Part shown: positions 6,698 through 15,475 of the stretch, in pieces
Layout: each line of letters starts with the position of its first letter
Position numbering within the stretch: position 1 is the first letter of the stretch
Position numbers and translations under genes: made by a program
DNA from: Cyclobacterium sp.
Lineage (GTDB): Bacteria > Bacteroidota > Bacteroidia > Cytophagales > Cyclobacteriaceae
Direction: 5' to 3'
DNA length: 60,544 bases
NCBI RefSeq assembly: GCF_014762705.1
Contig: NZ_JABURL010000076.1
Span: 1-60,544 of the forward strand
The notes under the pieces: model-generated
What the model was told of the DNA's origin: nothing
The model's database searches: none
Seen by the model: only the letters and a program-made list of their open reading frames with translations

Positions 6698-9672
6698 TGA
6701 TGAATAGTAAAAGAATATCCGGGTTATTTATTTGCATCAGTTTGTTAGCTCAAAACGTACACGCGCAAAATGGCCTGCAGGACATACCAAAACCAGACCT
6801 CGAGAAGGAGATGGCTTCCTTTTCGGTCCTCGATGGCTTTGAAATCAATCTCTTTGCAGCAACCCCTATGTTAGCAAAACCTACCCAAATTAATTTTGAC
6901 AGTGAGGGTAGGCTCTGGGTTTCCGGTAGCCATATCTACCCGCAATTAAACGTAAATGAGGAACCCAGCGACCAGATAGTAATACTTGAAGATACTGACA
7001 ACGACGGGGTGGCCGATAAGTCTTCCATTTTCTACGATAAGCTCATTATTCCAGGAGGCATACTTCCGGACAATCAAGGAGGAGCGTATGTTGCAAATGG
7101 TGACAAACTCATTCACTTAAGTGATGTAGATGGTGATGGAAAAGCGGATCAGGTAGATGTTTTACTTACAGGCTTCGGAACAGAAGACACACACCATACC
7201 CTTCACCGCCTTGGTTGGGGGCCCGGAGGGAAGATGTATATGCTACAAGGCTACTATATCTCATCACATGTAGAAACGGCCTATGGCCCCCGCCACCTTA
7301 ATGGTGGAGGCCTATGGACCTATGATATAGATACACGACGTTTGGAAATCTTCACAAAAGGATATATTAATCCCTGGGGGCATTCGATCAATTACTGGGG
7401 CCAGTCTTTCGAATCAGATGGAGCTGGTACCGGATTTGGACATAGCTTTCCAAACGCAGTATTCAGGGCTTCTCCCGGCGAAACACTTGCCTTACCATCA
7501 CTTACTCCTGAAAGGCCCAAAGCCAGCGGCATTGAAATTATCAGCGGAAAACATTTTCCTGCATCATGGAGGGGTGATGTGATTACCCACGATTTCCGTG
7601 CGCATATTACAGACCGTTATTCATTGAGAGAAAACGGTAGCTCTTACGAAGCGACCCTTGAGCCTACTTTCTTAAAGTCGGCACACAAATCCTTTCGTCC
7701 GGTAGATGTCAAAATGGGGCCGGATGGAGCCCTTTATATTGCAGATTGGTATAGCCCGATTATACAACACGGAGAGGTTGACTTTCGTGATGAACGCAGA
7801 GATCATCAGCATGGTAGGATTTGGCGGATTACAGCTAAGGGAAGGCCTTTGGTTCACAAACCTGACTATAAGGAGTCGAGCATCCCTGAATTGTTAGAAC
7901 TCCTTAAAGCAGAGGAAAACTGGGTGAGGCTGCTGGCCAAACAAACCCTGAAAACAAGAGAAGCCAGCCAGGTGATGTCGGCTTTAGACAAGTGGTTGGG
8001 TACCCTGGATCCAAAGAACGCTGATTACGACCATCACCGGCTCGAAGCACTCTGGACCGTACAAACCCTGAATTTAATAGATATCGATTTATTGAAGTCA
8101 GTATTACAATCGAAGACGGCAGGTGCCCGTTCTGCCGCTGTCAGGGTTCTCTACTATTGGAATGAAAAAGTGCCTGACGCCCTTGACTTACTCAAAGTAG
8201 CCGTTCAGGACCCGGATGCCGTTGTACGACGTGAAGCGATTACTGCTCTGAGCCAATTCAGGTCAATTGGAGCCTTCGATATTGCACTTCTGGCCTATAA
8301 TGAGGATATGGATGATTCTTACGCGTTTGCATTGCGTCAAACCTGTCGCATCTTATCAAAAACCTGGCTCCCTTCTGTCCTTAACAGTAACCTGACTCCT
8401 CAGGCAGACGATTCTGCACTCATATTCGCACTTAAAAGCACAGAAGACCCCAGGGCCACTCAGCCTTTGATTAATTTATTTAAGAATAGTGAAAACCCGG
8501 ATTCAGATATACTGCTTGTTATTGGTCGTCTGGGTAACGCTGAGGAGCTAAATTTCCTCGCAGATATTGCCAGTACACAAAGCAGTCCCTATACAAGCAA
8601 GGCAGCAAATGGTTTACTTACCGCAGCTAGGGATAGAGGTATATTCCCAAATGAAAATCAAACAACGGTGCTTCAAAATCTCTTCGCGTCCACAAGCGAT
8701 GACGACCAGGCAACTGCCTGCGCTCTGGCTGGTCATTGGAACAGTAAAGAATATACAGATGTACTGAAACAAAATCTCACAAAGCCGAATACAAGTTATG
8801 TTATTAAAAATAGTGCTGCGGAAGCCCTGGCCATGTTCGGTACGGAGGATATTCGTGATTTCCTGATTCAAATTATTAGTGAAGACCATCCCATCAACAC
8901 CACCAGGCTGGCAGTAAATTCCCTGGTACAAGTTGACCTGGAAAAAGGGATTGAAGCAATAGCCAACACGTTGAGCAAAGAAATTGATAACTCTACAATC
9001 GAATACCTCATAAGGAGAATAGTTAGAAAGGAAGGCGCCTTTAGGGCATTAAGCGAAGCATTGGAAGGAAAGGAGATAGCTGCCGAAACCGCCAGTTATG
9101 CTTCTCGTTATGTGCAGGTATCCGGGCGAGAAGGTGCGGAAGAATTAATAGCTGCTTTGGCCAAAGCAGGCGCTGTAGAAATCAATTCTGCCCGGCCGGG
9201 CAGTGACCAAAGGACCATGGACCTCATCTCGAAATTAGAAACGGGTGACGCAGCGAAAGGAAAAGAGATCTACCATAGAGCCCAACTTGCTTGCATTTCA
9301 TGCCACAAACTCAAAGGAGTTGGCCTATCAGATATTGGCCCGGACTTAGGGAGTATCGGTGCCAGTGCCCCGGTGGATTATATCATTGAGTCTTTAACTG
9401 AACCGAGTAAGAAGATAAAAGAAGGCTATAAATCATCTACCATTACCACGGGAAATGGAGACTTTTACAATGGTTCCATAATTTTTGAAGATGCGAATAA
9501 GATTACATTAAAGACTTCTACAGGAGTTGAAGTCTCCATCCAAAAAAATAAAATTAAGTCCCGCGAAACAAGTGACGTTTCAATGATGCCAGCAGGTCTG
9601 ACGGATGCTTTAAATGAGAGCGAACTGATTGATCTTTTTAAATACCTGACTGAACTTGGTAAAAGTCAGTGA
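6694..9672 (+). CDS. PVC-type beta-propeller / HEAT-repeat / c-type cytochrome protein
   Basis: A 992-residue secreted protein. Signal peptide ends about residue 24 (NVHAQ). Residues ~35-390 form the membrane-bound dehydrogenase-type beta-propeller (FEINLFAATPMLAKPTQINF, DTDNDGVADKSSIFYD, GPDGALYIADWYSP). Residues ~400-830 are HEAT-like helical repeats. The C-terminus is a cytochrome c domain with heme motif CISCH at 867-871 and a distal Met candidate in DVSMMPAG. This is the PVC-type heme-binding CxxCH family, common in Planctomycetes and marine Bacteroidota and thought to oxidise sugars or derivatives; the substrate is unknown. It forms an operon with the preceding SGNH-like lipoprotein. 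Confidence 0.88.
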   Translation: MMMNSKRISGLFICISLLAQNVHAQNGLQDIPKPDLEKEMASFSVLDGFEINLFAATPMLAKPTQINFDSEGRLWVSGSHIYPQLNVNEEPSDQIVILEDTDNDGVADKSSIFYDKLIIPGGILPDNQGGAYVANGDKLIHLSDVDGDGKADQVDVLLTGFGTEDTHHTLHRLGWGPGGKMYMLQGYYISSHVETAYGPRHLNGGGLWTYDIDTRRLEIFTKGYINPWGHSINYWGQSFESDGAGTGFGHSFPNAVFRASPGETLALPSLTPERPKASGIEIISGKHFPASWRGDVITHDFRAHITDRYSLRENGSSYEATLEPTFLKSAHKSFRPVDVKMGPDGALYIADWYSPIIQHGEVDFRDERRDHQHGRIWRITAKGRPLVHKPDYKESSIPELLELLKAEENWVRLLAKQTLKTREASQVMSALDKWLGTLDPKNADYDHHRLEALWTVQTLNLIDIDLLKSVLQSKTAGARSAAVRVLYYWNEKVPDALDLLKVAVQDPDAVVRREAITALSQFRSIGAFDIALLAYNEDMDDSYAFALRQTCRILSKTWLPSVLNSNLTPQADDSALIFALKSTEDPRATQPLINLFKNSENPDSDILLVIGRLGNAEELNFLADIASTQSSPYTSKAANGLLTAARDRGIFPNENQTTVLQNLFASTSDDDQATACALAGHWNSKEYTDVLKQNLTKPNTSYVIKNSAAEALAMFGTEDIRDFLIQIISEDHPINTTRLAVNSLVQVDLEKGIEAIANTLSKEIDNSTIEYLIRRIVRKEGAFRALSEALEGKEIAAETASYASRYVQVSGREGAEELIAALAKAGAVEINSARPGSDQRTMDLISKLETGDAAKGKEIYHRAQLACISCHKLKGVGLSDIGPDLGSIGASAPVDYIIESLTEPSKKIKEGYKSSTITTGNGDFYNGSIIFEDANKITLKTSTGVEVSIQKNKIKSRETSDVSMMPAGLTDALNESELIDLFKYLTELGKSQ

Positions 9673-9759
9673 GTGGAGTTTGTCTGTACATAGGTGGATT
9701 AAAGAAAAAGGGAATAATGTTTGCTCCCAATAACCTGTAGCACTTCCAAAAATTCGTTT

Positions 9760-9784
9760 TGTACTGTATTGCTCAGTACATTTT
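9760..9784 (+). terminator. Possible terminator after the cytochrome gene
   Basis: TGTACTG-TATTGCT-CAGTACA is a perfect 7-nt-arm hairpin followed by TTTT. It lies between the cytochrome gene and psd. The stem is short. Confidence 0.4.
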
Positions 9785-9832
9785 GGACGCATGTTGTACG
9801 CAGATAAAAAAATAAATTTATAAGCTGATTTA

Positions 9833-10723
9833 ATGGAAATAAAATTTATAAATAGGTCTGACAACAGCATAGAGATCGAAAGACCACCGGGAGAAGAATT
9901 ATTGGATTTCTTGTATCATAATCCATTCGGCGAAAATGTAGTTTTGCCAATTGTAAAGCAAAAATTCATCTCCAAATGGTATGGGAAAGTAATGGATACC
10001 TCAATCTCAAAAAAAAGAATTGAACCATTCGTCAAAACGCTACATATTGATATGAGTGAGTCGCAAAAGAAGATAGATGAATTTGAATCTTTTAATGATT
10101 TCTTTTGTAGAAAATTGAAGCCCGGAACCAGAACGATAGAAAAAGGACTTGTATCCCCGGGTGATGGAAAAATGTTGGCATTTGAAAATGTTTCAGAAGT
10201 GCAAACCTTTTTTGTCAAAGGCAGGAAATTTACCTTGAAAGAATTTCTACAAAATGATAGTCTGGCGGAAGAACACGCAAATTCGTCATTGGTGATCTTA
10301 CGATTGGCTCCAAATGATTATCATCGCTATCATTTCCCATATGAGGGAATTCCATCGCGGTCCGAAAATAGGGAAGGCGTTTATTATTCAGTTTCCCCCA
10401 TTAGTTTAGATAAAAAATTTACCGAAGTTTTTTCTGAAAATAAAAAAGAGGTGTGTAAACTCAAAACAAAGGACAGGGGAGAGATTTTGATTATTCCAGT
10501 TGGTGCAACGCTGGTCGGTAGTTTGAATGCGACATTTCAACCTGATTCATTGGTCAAAAAAGGAGAGGAGATGGGTTATTTTACCTTTGGAGGGTCTTCA
10601 GTAGTGTTGTTGTTCAATTCCGATTTATTCGAATTAGACAAAGATCTAATCGAGAATACGAAAAACAAATTGGAAACCTACGTTAAAATGGGAGAAAAAA
10701 TAGCAAAAGCAACTGCTAAATAA
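9833..10723 (+). CDS. psd: Phosphatidylserine decarboxylase proenzyme
   Basis: A 296-residue protein that converts phosphatidylserine to phosphatidylethanolamine in membrane lipid synthesis. Visible family features: FNDFFCRKLKPGTR, SPGDG with Asp111, RLAPNDYHRYHFP with His164/His167, IIPVGATLVGS, and the self-cleavage site FGGSS at 252-256. Cleavage before Ser255 would give the pyruvoyl alpha chain. Length and motif order fit the full family. It stands alone, with hairpin-like sequence upstream and about 660 bp of non-coding DNA downstream. Confidence 0.93.
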   Translation: MEIKFINRSDNSIEIERPPGEELLDFLYHNPFGENVVLPIVKQKFISKWYGKVMDTSISKKRIEPFVKTLHIDMSESQKKIDEFESFNDFFCRKLKPGTRTIEKGLVSPGDGKMLAFENVSEVQTFFVKGRKFTLKEFLQNDSLAEEHANSSLVILRLAPNDYHRYHFPYEGIPSRSENREGVYYSVSPISLDKKFTEVFSENKKEVCKLKTKDRGEILIIPVGATLVGSLNATFQPDSLVKKGEEMGYFTFGGSSVVLLFNSDLFELDKDLIENTKNKLETYVKMGEKIAKATAK

Positions 10724-11109
10724 TACCTAATCGTTCAGGATTAAGGTGTATAAATTGCTTTTATTCAAGTGTTTGTACAGTTTACCTGCACTTTGGTTTT
10801 CTTTTTTATATCCTTTATTCTCATTGTAAAAGACTTAAAAAAAGCGTGTCGTAATTAATGGCTAAAATGATTCGAAGTAAGACTTTGATTCATTGGGGTC
10901 CCAAACACTCCGGATTGAAAGCATGCTTCTGTAGCATTTCTGGTGGATATCGGATAGCCGATTTGGTGGTTCAGGCAACTACGTCGCCGCAAAAATGAGT
11001 AAAAAAGTGCCGGAATAGCCAATGAGCGGATCGATTGTCCTGTTTAGGAATCGCTTTTTTGGTTGTATTGGTAAGGCGCATAAAAAAAAGCATAGGGATT
11101 TTTGCGTGG
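10724..11109. other. Intergenic stretch, no gene seen
   Basis: Several short open frames in all phases end quickly (for example a 43-codon frame from ATG 10867). Neighbouring frames look protein-like for 20-25 residues, which may indicate a decayed coding remnant. No family is recognised. Confidence 0.4.
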
Positions 11110-11283
11110 CATTTAGGAGCGGAACAGGTACAGGGGGCATCATCCCATAAAGATGGCGGAAATTTACCTCCTTGTCGCCCTAGGTACTTTTAAACCAGTA
11201 TAAATTTAGTTAGATTAGGACCTTCGTTCATTACAAATAAGGTGCACGCTGAACTTTGTCCGTACGTTATAATGCATTTTGAA
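11110..11283. repeat. ~170 bp direct repeat, second family, copy A
   Basis: Aligns over its length with 11577-11749: CATTTAGG, ATAAAGATGGCGGAAATTTACC, a shared TACTTTTAAA block, then GTCCGTACGTTATAATG at the end. The ending (C)CGNACGTTA is followed at once by coding or small-ORF DNA in both copies, as for integron attC sites ending in GTT. Confidence 0.5.
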
Positions 11284-11380
11284 GCTGTATAAAAAACTTC
11301 CCAAATCGTTTTAAAAACATCCTCCCAACATCCAAAATAATATATCCCCTACTTTGGGTAACACAATCAAAATATAAAAA

Positions 11381-11536
11381 ATGAAAGGAATCATCATTGG
11401 TGTCGTATTAGCAATTATCTTCTTTGTTATATTATTTAACGTCTTAGAATTCTTATTAATAACCTCGCTCGTCATTTCAGTTGCGATAATCATCATCCCG
11501 ATCCTATACGTCGTGTTCAAAGCAAAAAGCAACTAA
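11381..11536 (+). CDS. Small two-helix membrane protein (51 aa)
   Basis: A 51-residue ORF starting at ATG 11381 and ending at TAA 11536, too short to be caught by length cut-offs. It is almost wholly hydrophobic: MKGIIIGVVLAIIFFVILFN then LLITSLVISVAIIIIPILYV, ending in the basic tail FKAKSN. Two transmembrane helices are likely. It is bracketed by the two ~170 bp direct repeats and so looks like a cassette gene. No family is recognised; a toxin-like or stress membrane peptide is possible but not supported. Confidence 0.5.
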   Translation: MKGIIIGVVLAIIFFVILFNVLEFLLITSLVISVAIIIIPILYVVFKAKSN

Positions 11537-11576
11537 AAAATGCTACCATATTCTAGGCAGAGGAATTCCTCTTTAT

Positions 11577-11749
11577 CATTTAGGTGAGGATAGACAGATA
11601 GGGAAATCATTTTATAAAGATAGCAGAAATTTACCTGGCTGTTAGCATACCTACTTTTAAAAGAATTGAAACTTAGTTGGGTTAGCACCTAGATGCATGG
11701 CGAATAAAGTACACTGTGCACTTTAGCCGGACGTTACAGACCATGAAAA
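11577..11749. repeat. ~170 bp direct repeat, second family, copy B
   Basis: Second copy of the repeat at 11110-11283. It ends ...GCCGGACGTTACAGACC just before the next ORF. Near its end AGTACACTGTGCACT is an almost perfect palindrome, so this copy can fold locally. The copies are 467 bp apart and enclose the 51-aa gene. Confidence 0.5.
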
Positions 11750-11756
11750 GTTCCAA

Positions 11757-11999
11757 ATGGCAATGTTTGCAATCGGTTTATTCAAAGCATTACTTGGGCT
11801 AATTGGAATTGTCGAAACTTTGGGATTCTCAACTTTGCGTGTATTCAAGCGTACCAGAAGAGGAAAACTTCAATACGCAGCAGTAACTTTTGCAACTACA
11901 ATAGCACTAATTGTTGGAATAACCTTAGTTGAATTTATGATCTTCCCTGAAGACGATAAAATTGATGAACTTGAATTATTAATGAAGATGGGAAGATAA
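11757..11999 (+). CDS. Hypothetical membrane protein (80 aa)
   Basis: An 80-residue protein with two hydrophobic segments (AIGLFKALLGLIGIVETLGF and a second at about 42-63, VTFATTIALIVGITLVEFMI) separated by a basic loop KRTRRGKLQ. The tail is acidic. It begins 8 nt after the direct repeat and ends 7 nt before the PIN-like gene. I do not recognise the family. Starts at 11757 or the in-frame ATG at 11763 are both possible. Confidence 0.5.
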   Translation: MAMFAIGLFKALLGLIGIVETLGFSTLRVFKRTRRGKLQYAAVTFATTIALIVGITLVEFMIFPEDDKIDELELLMKMGR

Positions 12000-12006
12000 G
12001 GTATTT

Positions 12007-12366
12007 GTGACTCCGATCATTTTAAAGGAGTTTGGAAAAAACCTGCCTGATTGGATTTCGGTATTGCCGCCGGAAAATTTCCATTATCAACAAATTCTAG
12101 AAATGGATCTGGATGAGGGTGAAGCAAGTGCAATTGCATTATCCCTGGAAATGAAAAATCCAATCCTAAGGCTTGATGAACTAAAAGGTAGAAAAGTCGC
12201 AGAAAAGCTTAATTTAAGGTATTCTGGAACTTTTGGCTTAATCCTTAGAGCCAAACAAATTGGATCAATAAGTAGCGTAAAACCTATACTTGAAAAAATA
12301 AAATCCACCAACTTCAGATTTGATGAAAAGCTTTTTGAAAAAGTTTTGGAACAAGCAGGGAAATGA
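12007..12366 (+). CDS. N-terminally truncated DUF3368 PIN-like nuclease
   Basis: The 119-residue frame matches the DUF3368 (VapC-like PIN) family from its middle to its end: MDLDEGEASAIALSLEMKNP, then LRLDELKGRKVAEKLNLRYS, GTFGLILRAKQIGSISSVKP and a C-terminal EKVLEQAGK. Family members are about 155-160 residues and start with a strand containing the first catalytic Asp (SDTS-like). That part is missing: this frame starts at GTG 12007 directly at TPIILKEFG. The usual UPF0175 antitoxin is also absent; the 80-aa membrane ORF sits there instead. The product is probably inactive. A hairpin repeat follows 16 nt after the stop. Confidence 0.75.
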   Translation: MTPIILKEFGKNLPDWISVLPPENFHYQQILEMDLDEGEASAIALSLEMKNPILRLDELKGRKVAEKLNLRYSGTFGLILRAKQIGSISSVKPILEKIKSTNFRFDEKLFEKVLEQAGK

Positions 12367-12382
12367 AAATAAGAGTGCCAGA

Positions 12383-12514
12383 GCCTAACCTCACCTAGGA
12401 TCCAGCGGGGATTCCGGTATAGATTTTATTTTGTACTTTTAATAATATCCGGTCAGGGCAGGAAGCGTACGGCTCCCTAAGGCCCCGCTGGATCGAAGCT
12501 GAATCCCGTTACCA
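12383..12514. repeat. attC-like hairpin repeat, copy 2
   Basis: Best-preserved copy of the three. It starts GCCTAAC, which fits the attC R'' core consensus RYYYAAC, and ends GAATCCCGTTACC. Inside, GATCCAGCGGGG (12399-12410) is perfectly complementary to CCCCGCTGGATC (12483-12494), enclosing an AT-rich ~70 nt loop with GGTCAGGGCAGGAAGCGTACGG. The 12-bp stem plus AAC/GTT ends and the unpaired spacers on either side fit the folded attC plan, though the 3' core GTTACCA is not a perfect GTTRRRY. Confidence 0.6.
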
Positions 12515-12561
12515 CACCTTGTCAGAAGCCAAGAAATGAGCTACTTAAAAGATAGCAAATC

Positions 12562-13134
12562 ATGAAAGACAAAATTTTACAATACCTTTCAAAATACACT
12601 GTGATTACCAAAGAATTGGAGAAGGCTATTGCTGAAAGCACCTTTATCCAATGTTTCAAAAAAGGAGAAATTCTGCTCAAGAAAGGAAGTACTTCCAATG
12701 AGTGCTACTTTATCATTAAAGGATGCATAAGAAGTTACTACCTTAAAGATGGTGACGAAAAAACCATTGAGTTCTACACAGAAGATGAGGCTGTTATCCC
12801 TTTAAACTATGATACGATTATCCCATCAGGTCATTATCTGGAGTGTGTAGAAGAAACAATCGTAAGTGTTGGCAACCCTGAGCTGGAAAGTGAAACATTT
12901 CAAAAATTCCCGGAATTAGCGACTCTATCCAGAATTATTGGTGAGAAAATAATGGCTCAGCAACAAGAATCATTTGCAGATTATAAAATGTCCACTCCGG
13001 AAGAACGATATTTAAACCTGGTAAAACGAAGGCCAGATTTAATCCAAAGAGTTCCACAACACCAAATAGCCAGTTACTTAAGTATTAAACCTGAGTCACT
13101 TAGTCGTATTAAAAGAAGAATTATGAACAAATAA
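12562..13134 (+). CDS. Crp/Fnr-family transcriptional regulator
   Basis: A 190-residue cyclic-nucleotide-binding-fold regulator. Residues ~25-115 are the cupin-like sensor domain (FKKGEILLKKGSTSNECYFI, then KGCIRSYYLKDGDEKTIEFY). The C-terminus has a short winged-helix (QRVPQHQIASYLSIKPESLS, RIKRRI), as in Bacteroidota Crp-like regulators that lack obvious cAMP-binding Arg/Ser residues. It is followed by a DUF4386 gene 80 nt downstream, a frequent pairing with this type of regulator, which probably controls that neighbour. Confidence 0.9.
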   Translation: MKDKILQYLSKYTVITKELEKAIAESTFIQCFKKGEILLKKGSTSNECYFIIKGCIRSYYLKDGDEKTIEFYTEDEAVIPLNYDTIIPSGHYLECVEETIVSVGNPELESETFQKFPELATLSRIIGEKIMAQQQESFADYKMSTPEERYLNLVKRRPDLIQRVPQHQIASYLSIKPESLSRIKRRIMNK

Positions 13135-13214
13135 TCTATTTCTTAACTAAAGTCAATGCGACGAGAATAAGACCATCCTATTTTTGTGAAAAATATATCA
13201 TAAACAAAAACGGC

Positions 13215-13898
13215 ATGGATCTTATCAGAAAAAAATCAATTATTGTTGGTGTATTATTAATGCTTAACATAGCTGCAGGCATCCTTAGTATAGATCCGGT
13301 AATTGATAATCCAGGTAATCTTGAAAATATTTCTATCAATGCAAAAGCAATATTAATTAGAGCTTTCATGCAGTTTATATTAGCTCTCATTTATGCAGGT
13401 ATTCCTATTATTTTATACTCATTATTTAAAAAATTCAACAAAGGTCTAACGATTGGTTTCCTTGTTTTTAGAATTATTTCTGTCGTATTCATTTTTATTG
13501 GTTGGTTGAGCATACTTTTGCTATTGGAATTAAGTCAGGAATTTGTAAAAGCAGGTAGCCCCGACTTTTCGCATTTTCAAACTTTAGATAATTTAATACG
13601 ATCAGGCCGTGATTTAATAAACCATGTGGCCATGCCCTTAATTCTGAGCGTTGGCAACTTAATGTTTTATTCTATTTTGTATCAATCAAAACTTGTCCCC
13701 CGATGGTTGTCTGTATGGGGACTTATTGCCACCTTGTTGAGCGGTATTTTGGCAAGCATTCTGCTTATGTTTGGTATCATAGACATTATTACTCCTACCT
13801 ATATTGGATTAGCCTTCCCTACGGCCTTATTGGAAATAGTATTAGCACTTTGGCTATTGGTAAAAGGATTTAAGCCAAATCAAATATCCATGAAATGA
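13215..13898 (+). CDS. DUF4386 membrane protein
   Basis: A 227-residue multi-pass membrane protein with six predicted helices. It starts with MDLIRKKSIIVGVLLMLNIA and contains family features LIYAGIPIILYSLFKKFNKG, the loop RSGRDLINHVAMPLILSVGN and the conserved LVPRWLSVWGLIA. This is the DUF4386 family, function unknown. It follows the Crp-like regulator. TATTTTTG at 13179-13186 resembles a -7 box upstream, but no -33 was seen. Confidence 0.85.
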   Translation: MDLIRKKSIIVGVLLMLNIAAGILSIDPVIDNPGNLENISINAKAILIRAFMQFILALIYAGIPIILYSLFKKFNKGLTIGFLVFRIISVVFIFIGWLSILLLLELSQEFVKAGSPDFSHFQTLDNLIRSGRDLINHVAMPLILSVGNLMFYSILYQSKLVPRWLSVWGLIATLLSGILASILLMFGIIDIITPTYIGLAFPTALLEIVLALWLLVKGFKPNQISMK

Positions 13899-14000
13899 TG
13901 TCCTTTCAATAATAACATACAAGAAATAAATCAAAAAAACCCTAGCAAAGCAAGGACAACTCTTGTTTTCATTTTAACGATCATTATTGGCTATGCTCTT

Positions 14001-14303
14001 TTGATTATTCCAGATGTATTCATTGGAGTTACTAAAATTAATGGTGGAAAAATTGGTATTAACTTATTATTCATTGCTTTATTTCAATTTTTTTCAATTG
14101 TTGCCTTGATATATACTTCTTTAAAAATGTTAAAGAAAGACTTTGGCTATATCGGTCTTCGGTTTGTGAATGTAAAAAAAGACATTTTAACAGGCCTCAT
14201 TTTCGGTACCTCATGGACTATTCTTCAATTTGCACTCCTCATACCAGGCCCCGGAGGAATAAACCGTTCAGACATCAACGCCTCCTCCAGATTTTTGATA
14301 TGA
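14001..14303 (+). pseudogene. Degraded membrane protein, possible CPBP protease N-terminus
   Basis: A 100-codon frame starting at TTG; the open frame extends back to the stop at 13896-13898 with no ATG. It has helices at about 1-35 and 64-85 and a charged loop (DFGYIGLRFVNVKKDILTGL) of the kind found before the CPBP intramembrane protease core. The core with its EExxxR motif is missing: the frame ends with SDINASSRFLI. Loss of both ends suggests a remnant. The family call is tentative. Confidence 0.4.
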
Positions 14304-14365
14304 CTGGCATTTTACTTGTATTTTATTGATAATTAATTATTTTACATTAAAAGAAGTAATGTAAT

Positions 14366-15475
14366 ATGACTATACCGGAAGCAATTCGCAACAACCAAGA
14401 TCAAATTCTAACGCGCTGGAAGGAACGAGTATTCGAGGAAATACCGGAGGCGAGGCGTCAGGAAAAATCGGCTATTGAGAACAGTGTTCCTTGTTGGCTT
14501 GAAGCCTTGACAGCCTTGCTGGAAAATGCCGATGACAAGCAAATTGTTTTCAATAGTCAGGAACATGCCCTGGACCGATCCCGCTTTCAAATATATTCCC
14601 TCAAACACATCGTCAGGGAGTATAATCTTTTAAAACACGAAATCTTTAAAGTAACCGATCAAAACGGTGGGGTCGATCCTCACAATCGTAACCTGATCAT
14701 GTATGCAATAGACCTGTCCATTGAAGAGGCCGCGGAAACATTTTATCGAATAAAGCAGGGGGTGCAGGTCAATGCCCGTTCTGTGGCGGAACAAAAAGCA
14801 GACGCCATGCAGTTGCAGGACGATAACCGGGAGCAATTCATCCGCTCGATTACCCACGATTTGAATAATCCGCTGATCAATATCAAGGGCTGCATTTCAC
14901 TGCTGGAAGAAGGTCCGGATGTGAATGAAACGGCGAAAATTTTAAAAATGCTTAAGACCTGTACTGAACAAGCGGAGTCACTTATAAAAAACTTTCTGGA
15001 CGTCAGCGAAGTAAACCCCACAGAAAAACTCCCTGTACGCAAAGAACTTGTGAAGATCATGGAGGAGTTAGAGAACGAAGTAGCGGTATACAAACTGGCT
15101 TACAGGAATCAAATTGATATCCAATGCGCAAATTCAGACCTGGAAGCTGCCTTGGATATTGGTTTGTTTCGCCGGGCGTTCAATAACCTGATGAACAATG
15201 CCATCAAACACGGTGCAAAGGCACCAATAGAGGTGCATTGTTCGGCAAAAAACGATGTGCTGGCGATTTCGGTTATCAACCAGGGCAGAACCATCCCGGC
15301 AGCTGAAATGGAGCACATTTTTAATCGCTATTACAAAATCGAAGATGGCAGCCGGGGCTGGGGTATCGGATTGGCTTTTGTTAAAGAAGTAGCCCATGCC
15401 CACGGTGGGGAGGTCAAAGTAAAAAGCAACGAGGAAGAAGGAACCAGGTTTATATTTCGGATCCCGATAAACTAA
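14366..15475 (+). CDS. Sensor histidine kinase with RsbRD-like N-terminus
   Basis: A 369-residue cytoplasmic kinase. Residues 1-135 are helical and resemble the RsbT co-antagonist (RsbRD_N) sensor domain (ILTRWKERVFEEIPEARRQE, QEHALDRSRFQIYSLKHIVR). The HisKA domain has the phosphoacceptor His164 in ITHDLNNPL. The ATPase domain has NNLMNNAIKHG, a poorly conserved G1 loop (INQGRTIPAAEMEHIF) and GWGIGLAFVKEVAHAHGG. No transmembrane segment and no adjacent response regulator, so it is an orphan kinase. The AT-rich upstream region probably holds its promoter. Confidence 0.9.
   Translation: MTIPEAIRNNQDQILTRWKERVFEEIPEARRQEKSAIENSVPCWLEALTALLENADDKQIVFNSQEHALDRSRFQIYSLKHIVREYNLLKHEIFKVTDQNGGVDPHNRNLIMYAIDLSIEEAAETFYRIKQGVQVNARSVAEQKADAMQLQDDNREQFIRSITHDLNNPLINIKGCISLLEEGPDVNETAKILKMLKTCTEQAESLIKNFLDVSEVNPTEKLPVRKELVKIMEELENEVAVYKLAYRNQIDIQCANSDLEAALDIGLFRRAFNNLMNNAIKHGAKAPIEVHCSAKNDVLAISVINQGRTIPAAEMEHIFNRYYKIEDGSRGWGIGLAFVKEVAHAHGGEVKVKSNEEEGTRFIFRIPIN

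Noticed and set aside
13179-13186. TATTTTTG as a promoter of the DUF4386 gene
   Set aside because: Matches the -7 box, but no -33 TTTG/TTG at the right distance.
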